From the NCBI GenBank assembly GCA_023701385.1, contig JAMPXC010000018.1, positions 1 to 57,595 of the forward strand: DNA of 57,595 nucleotides. The letters run 5' to 3'. The position numbers were made by a program, and so were the translations under genes. Shown piece after piece: positions 7,776-15,041 of this stretch (its first letter is position 1; the number at the start of each line of letters is the position of its first letter). The notes below the pieces were generated by a model, which worked only from the letters and a program-made list of their open reading frames with translations, ran no database searches and was not told the DNA's origin. Source of the stretch: Pseudobdellovibrio sp. Its GTDB lineage: Bacteria > Bdellovibrionota > Bdellovibrionia > Bdellovibrionales > Bdellovibrionaceae.

Positions 7776-9152
7776 ATGATTTTTGAAGGTTTATCAGATA
7801 AAATTTTAAATTCAGTTAAAAAACTAAAAGGTCAAAACAAGATCTCTGAATCAAATATCGAAGAGGCGATCAAAGAGATTCGCTTAAGCTTATTAGAAGC
7901 TGACGTGCATTTTAAAGTGGTCAAAAATTTTATCGACCGCGTAAAAGCTAAAGCTTTGGGAACAGAAGTTTTAACAAATGTTAATCCAGGTCAAATGTTT
8001 ACGAAAATCGTTCACGACGAATTAGTGCAAACATTAGGTGGCGAAAAAGTTGATCTTAACGTTCGCGAAAAATTATCAGTGATTATGATGGTTGGCCTTC
8101 AAGGGGCCGGTAAAACAACATCGACTGCAAAACTTGGTTTATACATCCGTCAAAAACTAGGTAAAAAAGTAGGTTTTGTTCCTGTGGATGTTTACCGTCC
8201 AGCGGCCATCGATCAATTGCAAACTCTAGCAAAGCAGAATAATTTCTCGTGTTATCCGTCAAAAGTAGGCGATAAGCCCGTTGATATTTTAACAAATGCC
8301 ATCAAGTGGGCTCAGGCCGAAATGATCGATGTCTTATTAGTCGATACAGCAGGTCGTTTACAAATTGATGAAGAGCTAATGAATGAGTTAGCTGATTTAA
8401 GAAAAGTTGTAACTCCGACTGAAATTTTATTAGTTGCTGATGCGATGTTAGGTCAGCAATCGGTGAACGTGGCTGAAACATTCCACCAAAAATTAAATCT
8501 TACGGGCTTAGTTTTAACAAAAGTTGACGGGGATGCCAGAGGTGGTGCGGCTTTATCAATCCGCGAAGTAACAGGTATTCCAATTAAGTTCTTAGGTTTA
8601 GGCGAAAAAGTTTCAGCGCTTGAAGTATTCCATCCAGATCGTCTTGCGGGACGAATCTTAGATATGGGTGACGTGCTATCATTAGTCGAAAAAGCACAAG
8701 ACGTGATTGATGCGAAAGAAGCTGAACGTTCTGCGAAACGCATGATGAACAATGAATTCACGCTAGAAGACTTTTTAGCGCAGATTCACCAGCTTAAAAA
8801 ACTGGGTGGCTTCGAGAGTATGTTGAAATTTCTTCCTGGTATGGGCGAGATCTCTAAACAGATGAAGAACATGACCCCGCCAGATAACGAAATTAAAAAA
8901 ATCGAAGCGATCATCAGTTCAATGACCATTCAGGAGCGTAATGACCACAGAGTCCTTAATGGCTCAAGGCGTCAAAGAATTGCTGCTGGTTCGGGCACGC
9001 AGGTTTCTGACGTGAATAAGCTAGTTAAGCAGTTCGAAGAAGCTAAGAAAATGATGAGTGGTATGATGAAAATGGGCCTTGGCGGTAAGGGTAAAGGTAA
9101 AGGCAATCCATTCGGTGGCTTCGGAGGCAAGGGTTCGGGCTTTCCGTTCTAA
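7776..9152 (+). CDS. ffh: Signal recognition particle protein Ffh
   Basis: The start is set at ATG 7776 (458 aa, MIFEGLSDKI), which matches Ffh N-termini; the in-frame start 15 bases earlier overlaps the permease. The N domain occupies about 1-95, the GTPase follows with GLQGAGKTTSTAK (106-119), DTAGR and TKVDGDARGG, and the Met-rich M domain runs from about 300 (GFESMLKFLPGMG, GSRRQRIAAGSGT). The tail is Gly/Lys/Phe-rich. Ffh with 4.5S RNA targets nascent membrane and secreted proteins to FtsY. Its position just upstream of rpsP is common. Confidence 0.98.
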   Translation: MIFEGLSDKILNSVKKLKGQNKISESNIEEAIKEIRLSLLEADVHFKVVKNFIDRVKAKALGTEVLTNVNPGQMFTKIVHDELVQTLGGEKVDLNVREKLSVIMMVGLQGAGKTTSTAKLGLYIRQKLGKKVGFVPVDVYRPAAIDQLQTLAKQNNFSCYPSKVGDKPVDILTNAIKWAQAEMIDVLLVDTAGRLQIDEELMNELADLRKVVTPTEILLVADAMLGQQSVNVAETFHQKLNLTGLVLTKVDGDARGGAALSIREVTGIPIKFLGLGEKVSALEVFHPDRLAGRILDMGDVLSLVEKAQDVIDAKEAERSAKRMMNNEFTLEDFLAQIHQLKKLGGFESMLKFLPGMGEISKQMKNMTPPDNEIKKIEAIISSMTIQERNDHRVLNGSRRQRIAAGSGTQVSDVNKLVKQFEEAKKMMSGMMKMGLGGKGKGKGNPFGGFGGKGSGFPF

Positions 9153-9251
9153 AAATCATTAAAAGTGATTGATCTTGCGCAATATAAGATATAAAAACTT
9201 AGTCTTTGAGAAAGCTAAAGGCTTTATTTTTCACTATAAGAGGTATTTCAA

Positions 9252-9557
9252 ATGGTAGTTATTCGTCTAGCTCGCGTTGGTGCTAAGCATGATCCTAAAT
9301 ACAGAATCACTGTTGCTGATTCTCGCCGTTATGTAACTGGCAAATTTATCGAAGTATTAGGAACATACATCCCAACTCCTAAAGGTAAGCAAACTAAAGT
9401 TGTTTTAAACACAACTAAAGCTCAAGAGTGGTTAGCTAAAGGTGCACAACCTTCAGAAACTGTAAGACACGTATTAAAATTAGGTGGTGTTACTTTACCA
9501 GCTCGTAAAAAATCTCCATCTAAGACTAAAAACAAGAACGCTAAAAAAGAAGCGTAA
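9252..9557 (+). CDS. rpsP: 30S ribosomal protein S16
   Basis: The 101-residue protein matches bS16: IRLARVGAKHDPKYRITVAD, FIEVLGTYIPTPKG and GAQPSETVRHVLKLGG. A basic C-terminal tail follows (SPSKTKNKNAKKEA). AAGAGGT lies upstream of ATG. The 99-base gap after ffh is AT-rich with TATAAG/TATAAA boxes (9183-9195) that may form a promoter. It heads the classical rpsP-KH-rimM-trmD-rplS group. Confidence 0.97.
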   Translation: MVVIRLARVGAKHDPKYRITVADSRRYVTGKFIEVLGTYIPTPKGKQTKVVLNTTKAQEWLAKGAQPSETVRHVLKLGGVTLPARKKSPSKTKNKNAKKEA

Positions 9558-9674
9558 TTGAAACAATAATATAGAGTAGATCTCCTAATGAGGCGTTTGC
9601 GGTAAAAATCCTGTAAAATTGCTTGAGGTCTGCTGAATATTTTGTCAAACTTGGATTAGGTTTCGGGGGGAACA

Positions 9675-9914
9675 ATGGATAATCTAAAAGAACTTGTTGA
9701 GCATATGGCGAAATCATTAGTTGATAAGCCAGAGAATGTTGAAGTTGATGAGATTCCAGGACAACAAACGACTCTTCTAGCGCTTAAAGTTGATAAAGAA
9801 GACCTTGGAAAAGTAATCGGTAAACAAGGTAAAACAGCTGCCGCAATGAGAACAATCATCCGCGCTGCTGGTACTAAGTTAAATAAACGTTATCATTTAG
9901 ATATCGTAGAATAA
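9675..9914 (+). CDS. khpA: KH-domain RNA-binding protein KhpA (YlqC family)
   Basis: A 79-residue single KH domain with the GxxG RNA-binding loop in LGKVIGKQGKTAAAMR, normal in length for KhpA. GGGGGGA precedes ATG. Members form a complex with KhpB/Jag and bind sRNAs and mRNAs; no khpB is in the window. It lies between rpsP and rimM, the family's standard place, but a strong terminator directly downstream may separate it from rimM. Confidence 0.93.
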   Translation: MDNLKELVEHMAKSLVDKPENVEVDEIPGQQTTLLALKVDKEDLGKVIGKQGKTAAAMRTIIRAAGTKLNKRYHLDIVE

Positions 9915-9937
9915 CGAAAACTAAAAAATCGAACTTC

Positions 9938-9969
9938 AAAAAAGGAGTCTTACAAAAGACTCCTTTTTT
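9938..9969 (+). terminator. Strong terminator between khpA and rimM
   Basis: A 14-bp perfect stem (AAAAAAGGAGTCTT with AAGACTCCTTTTTT) closes an ACAA loop at 9952-9955, and the U-tract is part of the right arm. The symmetrical A and T runs would let it work in both directions. Confidence 0.9.
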
Positions 9970-10020
9970 GTTTTTGGCTCCTGCCAAAAAACCCTTCGCT
10001 CCGCTACAGGGGCTAGCGCG

Positions 10021-10045
10021 CAAAAATACCATCCTGGTATTTTTG
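10021..10045. repeat. Second inverted repeat before rimM
   Basis: CAAAAATACCA and TGGTATTTTTG form an 11-bp stem around TCC. It lies 28 bases before the rimM start and after the first terminator. It may be a second terminator, or an attenuator-like structure in the rimM leader. Confidence 0.6.
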
Positions 10046-10073
10046 TATTTCAAATGTTACAAGGCACAACGTA

Positions 10074-10589
10074 ATGGCTAATCAAGATATGCGACTTATT
10101 GGAAAGATCAAAGACGCTCACGGTTTACGTGGCGATGTCTTTATCATTTTCTTTTCTAAAGATTACTCTTACGTAGATTTAATTGATGAATTGTATGTTG
10201 AAGATACAGCTTACGAGGTGATTAAAGCCGCCGAACATAAAGACGGTCTTAAAGTTCAATTAAAAGGTGTAACTGATCGCAATCAATCTGAAGCGTTAAT
10301 CGGAAAGCAGATTTATTTACCGAGTAATTTCTTCTTTGAACAAGACGAAGAAGAAGGAATGTTCTTAGCCGAAATCGAAAATTTTAAAGTGATCGATAAA
10401 ATCTTAGGTGAAATCGGAACTATCACGGGTTTTTCTTCGAATGTGGCGCAAGATTTATTAATCGTAACAACGGCTTCAAAAAAGCAGGTTGAAATTCCTT
10501 TTGTGGATCAATTCGTCGTTGAAATTGATCACGATAACAAAATTCTTCAGATGGATTTACCTGAAGGTTTACTTGATATTAACGATTAG
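10074..10589 (+). CDS. rimM: Ribosome maturation factor RimM
   Basis: The 171-residue protein shows the RimM N-domain (IGKIKDAHGLRGDVFI) and a C-terminal PRC-barrel (LGEIGTITGFSSNVAQDLLIV, VEIPFVDQFV). RimM binds S19 and helps 30S head assembly. AAGG supplies a weak ribosome site. It is followed by trmD after 9 bases. The double hairpin upstream implies that rimM-trmD may have its own promoter or depend on read-through. Confidence 0.95.
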   Translation: MANQDMRLIGKIKDAHGLRGDVFIIFFSKDYSYVDLIDELYVEDTAYEVIKAAEHKDGLKVQLKGVTDRNQSEALIGKQIYLPSNFFFEQDEEEGMFLAEIENFKVIDKILGEIGTITGFSSNVAQDLLIVTTASKKQVEIPFVDQFVVEIDHDNKILQMDLPEGLLDIND

Positions 10590-10598
10590 GCCAAACCC

Positions 10599-11423
10599 AT
10601 GAAGTTTACGTATTTAACTCTTTTTCCAGAGCTTATTCAAAACTACTTAAGTGATGCGCTTTTAAAAAAAGCTGAAGACAAAAAGTTATTACAATTTAAT
10701 GTCGTAAACCTTCGTAAATATTCAGATAATAAATATAACTCAGTCGATGATACGGCTTACGGCGGTGGTGATGGTATGCTTCTTCGCCCTGATATCGCAG
10801 ATGCCTGTTTTAATGATTTATATAAATCTCCAGAATATAAACCTGAAACGACTTTACGAATTTATCTTTCTCCGCAAGGTGAAAAACTAGATCAAGCCAT
10901 GTTACATAAGTTTTTAAAGTATAATCACTTGGTTTTATTAAGCGGCCGTTACGGCGGAATTGATCAGCGAATCATTAACCACCACATTGATAAGGAAGTC
11001 TCATTAGGTGACTTCGTCCTAAGTGGGGGAGAGCTAGCTTCGCTTGCGCTGACAGAAAGTTTATCACGCTTTATTCCAGGGGTACTTGGCCACAGTCAGT
11101 CAGTTATCGCCGACTCATTTCACAATGGTTTATTAGAGGCGCCGCAATTTACAAAACCTGCTACGTGGGGCGCTGAAAAAGTTCCTGATGTTTTACTTTC
11201 TGGCCACCACGAAAAAATTGCTTCTTGGAAACACCACATGGGAATTTTAATCACGTGGAAAAAACGCCGTGATTTATTTTTATTAACCCAAAAAGAATTA
11301 GTCGGTACGACGTTAAAAAATCATCTTAAATTTATAAGCGAATTAACCAATGAAGAAATCGAATCCTCAGGTTTAACTCGCGAAGATGTCGCCCACCACA
11401 TGAATGAGGTTAAAAGTTTATGA
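10599..11423 (+). CDS. trmD: tRNA (guanine(37)-N1)-methyltransferase TrmD
   Basis: This SPOUT methyltransferase of 274 residues is slightly longer than usual (about 240-255). It has the knot motifs LSGRYGGIDQR and SLGDFVLSGGE plus AYGGGDGMLLRPD near the start. It methylates G37 of tRNAs reading CNN codons and prevents +1 frameshifting. Its TGA stop overlaps the start of the next methyltransferase (4 bases), so the two are coupled. Confidence 0.97.
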   Translation: MKFTYLTLFPELIQNYLSDALLKKAEDKKLLQFNVVNLRKYSDNKYNSVDDTAYGGGDGMLLRPDIADACFNDLYKSPEYKPETTLRIYLSPQGEKLDQAMLHKFLKYNHLVLLSGRYGGIDQRIINHHIDKEVSLGDFVLSGGELASLALTESLSRFIPGVLGHSQSVIADSFHNGLLEAPQFTKPATWGAEKVPDVLLSGHHEKIASWKHHMGILITWKKRRDLFLLTQKELVGTTLKNHLKFISELTNEEIESSGLTREDVAHHMNEVKSL

Positions 11424-11992
11424 AACGTAAAGCACCTTTAGCTGTAGCCTTACTTCATTATCCGATTGTTGATCGCCAAGGTGATATTTGCGCGACCAAC
11501 ATCACAAATTTTGATATTCACGATATCGCTAGAAGCTGCCGTGTGTACGGAGTTGAACGCTATTACTTGGTTCATCCGATGCAGGAACAACAGATGTTTG
11601 TTGGCCGAGTTTTAGACCACTGGAGAACCGGCGAAGGGTCTAGAATGAACCCGATGAGAAAAACGGCTCTAACTGATGTTAGAACAGCCAGTAACGTCGA
11701 AGAGGCCTTGGCCGATTGGGGTCACCCTAACGCTCGAATTGTGTCGACCCATGCCCGTAACCTTCCAGGGCAGGAAAAATTCACCTTTGAGCGCTTTAAA
11801 AACGTTCTGGAGAACGACGAGGACCCATATCTGCTTGTTTTTGGCACAGGTTTCGGTTTAACCCAGGATTTTATGAGAAATTGTTACGCGGTCTTGGACC
11901 CGATCAAGGGTGATTCTAAGGACGATTATAGACATCTTTGTGTTAGGGCAGCCGTAAGTATCTGTCTTGACCGACTACTCGGGTCATGGTAA
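11420..11992 (+). CDS. Second SPOUT-type RNA methyltransferase (PF09936-like)
   Basis: The 190-residue protein has the features of the SAM-dependent RNA methyltransferase family found next to trmD in delta-proteobacteria and some thermophiles: LLHYPIVDRQGDICATNITN at the start, ARSCRVYGVERYYLVHP, and a knot-like LLVFGTGFGLTQDF. Its target is not established to my knowledge. It starts inside the trmD stop (ATGA overlap), so it is co-translated with TrmD, which suggests a related tRNA or rRNA target. It precedes rplS by 58 bases. Confidence 0.85.
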   Translation: MKRKAPLAVALLHYPIVDRQGDICATNITNFDIHDIARSCRVYGVERYYLVHPMQEQQMFVGRVLDHWRTGEGSRMNPMRKTALTDVRTASNVEEALADWGHPNARIVSTHARNLPGQEKFTFERFKNVLENDEDPYLLVFGTGFGLTQDFMRNCYAVLDPIKGDSKDDYRHLCVRAAVSICLDRLLGSW

Positions 11993-12050
11993 CACATATT
12001 CTCTTTTCGATAAGAATTGGACCATAGGTCCAAATAAGTAAGGACTATTT

Positions 12051-12497
12051 ATGGCAAAAGCAGCAGCAAAAAAAGCGACTTCTAAAAAAGTAAAAAAAGC
12101 AGCTCCAGCAAAAGGCGCTGAGACTAATTTCGTTAAGCGCGTTACGGCAAAATCAGCTAAAAGAAATGCTAAAATCGCAACTTTCCAACCTGGTGATACG
12201 GTTAACGTTTACGTTAAAGTTATCGAAGGTGAAAAAGAGCGCGTTCAGTTATACAAAGGCGTAGTTACAAAAATCCAAGGTCACACTCACCAAACTTTTA
12301 CAGTTCGTAAAATTTCTGCAGGTGTTGGCGTTGAAAGAACTTTCCCGTTCAACTCTCCAGCTATCGAATCAGTTGAGTTAGTTGCTCACGGTAAAGTACG
12401 TCGCGCTAAACTTTACTACTTACGTGACTTAGACGGTAAAGCAGCTCGTATCGAGTCTGAATTAGCATCTACTTCATCTGATGAAGCAAAAGCTTAG
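12051..12497 (+). CDS. rplS: 50S ribosomal protein L19 with Lys/Ala-rich N-terminal extension
   Basis: The core (from about residue 38: [57 protein letters not shown]) is a standard bL19. At 148 residues it exceeds the usual 115 or so because of about 35 extra residues at the N-terminus made largely of Ala, Lys and Thr, resembling histone-H1-like tails. TAAGGA supports the ATG at 12051. The last 17 bases overlap the start of rnhB. Confidence 0.96.
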   Translation: MAKAAAKKATSKKVKKAAPAKGAETNFVKRVTAKSAKRNAKIATFQPGDTVNVYVKVIEGEKERVQLYKGVVTKIQGHTHQTFTVRKISAGVGVERTFPFNSPAIESVELVAHGKVRRAKLYYLRDLDGKAARIESELASTSSDEAKA

Positions 12498-13113
12498 TTT
12501 CAACGTTAAGCAATTAAAAGATCTTCCGCTTCCCTTTATCGGTATCGATGAAGTAGGACGCGGATGCCTCGCCGGCCCTGTGTGTGCCGGCGTTGTCATT
12601 TTAAATGACAAACTTCCTGTTAAACACTTCGTGGATTCAAAAACAATATCTGAAGAAAAACGTGAAGCTATTGCTGCCGAAATCCGTGAGTATCATCACT
12701 GGTCAATCGGTTGGGCTTCAGTTGAAGAAATCGATGAAATCAATATTCGCCAAGCCACTTTCTTAGCGATGACTCGCGCCCTTCGTGGTTTAGAGATCAA
12801 GCTTGAAGGTAAAATTAATGTTAAAGGCGGAACTCTTCTTATCGATGGCCGCGACCGTATTGCGGATTTAAAAGAGTACAAACAGCTTCCAATTATTAAA
12901 GGGGATCAGCACATGCGTTGCATCTCTGCAGCTTCAATCGTGGCCAAAGTTGCCCGTGACCAGCTAATGGCAGAGCTTGCAAAGGATTTCCCCCAATATG
13001 GATTTGAAAAACACAAAGGCTACGCGACCGAAACACATCGCCAAGCCATCGAAATCGCAAAACCATGCGTTCACCACCGAAAAACCTTCGGCGGCGTTAA
13101 AGAACACCTCTAA
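12481..13113 (+). CDS. rnhB: Ribonuclease HII
   Basis: The 210-residue enzyme carries the catalytic [14 protein letters not shown] motif, a central Asp (LLIDGRDRI) and the late SIVAKVARD motif. RNase HII removes RNA from RNA-DNA hybrids and single ribonucleotides from DNA. The ATG lies inside the end of rplS in another frame, giving coupling. Its 3' end is overlapped by yraN for at least 116 bases. Confidence 0.96.
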   Translation: MKQKLSFNVKQLKDLPLPFIGIDEVGRGCLAGPVCAGVVILNDKLPVKHFVDSKTISEEKREAIAAEIREYHHWSIGWASVEEIDEINIRQATFLAMTRALRGLEIKLEGKINVKGGTLLIDGRDRIADLKEYKQLPIIKGDQHMRCISAASIVAKVARDQLMAELAKDFPQYGFEKHKGYATETHRQAIEIAKPCVHHRKTFGGVKEHL

Positions 13114-13456
13114 AACAACAAGTAAATTTCACGAGCGGGGACTCCTCGCCGAAAATCATGTTAGACAGTTTTTTCTTTCGCGCGGGTGGAGTATTTCATC
13201 TGAACGCACGAAGTTTGATGGAGTTGAAGTTGATATCATCGTTGAAAAAGAAAAACGGCGGGTGCTGTTAGAAGTAAAATACTTAGATGATTCTTGGCGT
13301 GTGTTTGAACGGGTAGGCACGAAGCAAATTCAAAGGCTTAAGTATGTTCTGCTTGGAATGCGCAGACGTGAACGCCACTTAAAGGTCGAAGGTTACATCG
13401 TCTTTGTTTTAAGGGACGGAAAGCTACAATTTATCTCACTCGATGAAACGATCTAA
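12998..13456 (+). CDS. yraN: UPF0102 / YraN-family endonuclease-like protein
   Basis: The family core runs from about 13130: GLLAENHVRQFF, then the restriction-endonuclease-like EVDIIVEKEKRRVLLEVKY, where D, E and K correspond to the PD-(D/E)XK site. The domain normally begins near the protein start, but no ATG, GTG or TTG exists in this frame between the rnhB stop and the domain. The nearest starts are ATG 12998 and TTG 12977, both inside rnhB. This gives about 45 extra basic residues. Either the long overlap is real or a rarer start codon is used. YraN function is poorly known; a role in recombination or DNA uptake has been suggested for homologues. Confidence 0.85.
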   Translation: MDLKNTKATRPKHIAKPSKSQNHAFTTEKPSAALKNTSKTTSKFHERGLLAENHVRQFFLSRGWSISSERTKFDGVEVDIIVEKEKRRVLLEVKYLDDSWRVFERVGTKQIQRLKYVLLGMRRRERHLKVEGYIVFVLRDGKLQFISLDETI

Positions 13457-13479
13457 CAGCGGCTTCATGGCGATCTGCC

Positions 13480-13500
13480 CCGTTCCGGAGCGGTCGTTTT
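13480..13500 (+). terminator. Weak terminator-like hairpin after yraN
   Basis: CCGTT and AGCGG pair around CCGG, followed after TC and G by TTTT. The stem and U-run are short, so this is a tentative end for the translation block. Confidence 0.35.
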
Positions 13501-13592
13501 AGAAAACATAAAAAACATGAGTCGACTAAATGCAACATAACTGGTGCAAATATTCTAATTGGGTATGGTTTTGATAAAGGGGAATGTTCACT

Positions 13593-15020
13593 ATGAAAAG
13601 CGTGTTTTCGAAAGCCGTGTCGTTATTGGTATTTACCTTATTTGCTTCATCACTTGCTCAGGCTTGGCCTGGCTTAATCAAAACTCCAGAAGAAGAATTA
13701 ACAGCCTTTCTTCGTGATACTAAAAAAACCAACACTGATGCCGTCATCATCTACAAAGACGGAAAAGTCATTTATGAATTTTACGATCGTGAATATACAC
13801 CTAAAACAAAACATCTTTCATGGTCGACGGCTAAAACCATGTCAGGAATTTTAATTGGTATCGCCGAAGGTGAAGGTCTTCTTTCGATCAATGATCCGGT
13901 TAAAAAATATCTTCCAACTTTTCAAAACAATGCCCGTATCATAGATGTTTTAGGAATGGCTTCAGGAATCAAATATAAAGAAGCTTTTGAAGGGCTTCCG
14001 TTAAATTTAGATTTAACAAATATGCTTTACCTCGAAGGTCAAGCAAAAGGCTACGTGGATTACATGTTAAGAAATCCGCTATCGCCAACGGGTAGTCCTG
14101 GTGAATATTTCAATTATTCAAGTGGTGATACAAATATTTTGTTAGGTGTTTTAGAAAAAGCGATCAACAATAAAAAAGTTTACGACAGATACCCTTTTGA
14201 AAAATTATTTAAGCCGTTGGGTATTACCGCCACTTTCGAACAGGATATGGCCGGTACTTTTGTTGGTTCTGCTTATATCTATATGTCAGCGCCTGATTTT
14301 TTAAAAATGGGTCTGCTTGTTAAAAATAAAGGTGTATGGAATGGTAAACAGATTATTCCTTTAAGATATATTGAATTATTGAACCGCGTAGCTGATGGAG
14401 TTCAGAAAAAAGTCCAAGAAGGAAATCCAGAAAACAAGGCTTACTCTTCACAAGCGATTACCAACCTACCGATCGAAGGGCGTAACCAGCCATCGGCGTA
14501 TGATGATTTACCTCTAGATTCTGTAATTATGTACGGCTTTCAAGGGCAAATCGTGGCTTCAAGCCCATCACAAGATCTAGTGATGGTAAAACTTTCGATG
14601 GATGCTAAAGACATGGATCGTTTAGCCTTTTATGCGGCAACGAAAAAATTTATCTTAGCAAAAGGTTATAAATACGAAACAGTCGGCGATTCAAAAACTG
14701 CTGAAGAGAAAAAGCAGACTGTAAAAAACTGGTCTGAACAACCACCAGATGACGCCAACAGCGGCCCAGTGGCTAGTTTTCCGCACTTAATGCGCGCTTT
14801 TTCTGCTAAAGAATATTGTTCATGCCGTTTCGTGATTGGCCGCAGTGAGGAAGCTTGTAAAGACGATCTTAACGCTATTTTAAAGGTCTTACCTGAACTT
14901 AAAATTAATGCCGCAGATGGAACAGTCACAGCGCAAATCATTGGTGGTTTGTTCGGGCAAAAAGCGATCGCTAAGTATCGCGGAACAGATTACGGCTGCA
15001 CTTTAATTCAAAGCGAATAG
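13593..15020 (+). CDS. Secreted serine hydrolase, class C beta-lactamase/transpeptidase-like
   Basis: The start at 13593 (475 aa) is preferred over 13584 because the GGGGA ribosome site is then well spaced. A signal peptide ends near AQA-WP. The catalytic fold shows SWSTAKTM (SxxK nucleophile and Lys), YSSGDTN (the YxN-like motif, with Gly-Asp in place of plain Asn) and a late GFQGQIV in the KTG position. This resembles the 6-aminohexanoate-dimer hydrolase/EstB group. A C-terminal region of about 100 residues with three Cys (EYCSCRF, EEACKDD, YGCTL) is outside the usual domain. The substrate is unknown; periplasmic peptide or ester hydrolysis is plausible. Confidence 0.85.
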   Translation: MKSVFSKAVSLLVFTLFASSLAQAWPGLIKTPEEELTAFLRDTKKTNTDAVIIYKDGKVIYEFYDREYTPKTKHLSWSTAKTMSGILIGIAEGEGLLSINDPVKKYLPTFQNNARIIDVLGMASGIKYKEAFEGLPLNLDLTNMLYLEGQAKGYVDYMLRNPLSPTGSPGEYFNYSSGDTNILLGVLEKAINNKKVYDRYPFEKLFKPLGITATFEQDMAGTFVGSAYIYMSAPDFLKMGLLVKNKGVWNGKQIIPLRYIELLNRVADGVQKKVQEGNPENKAYSSQAITNLPIEGRNQPSAYDDLPLDSVIMYGFQGQIVASSPSQDLVMVKLSMDAKDMDRLAFYAATKKFILAKGYKYETVGDSKTAEEKKQTVKNWSEQPPDDANSGPVASFPHLMRAFSAKEYCSCRFVIGRSEEACKDDLNAILKVLPELKINAADGTVTAQIIGGLFGQKAIAKYRGTDYGCTLIQSE

Positions 15021-15041
15021 CCGTAAGTTTTTTAGAATCAA

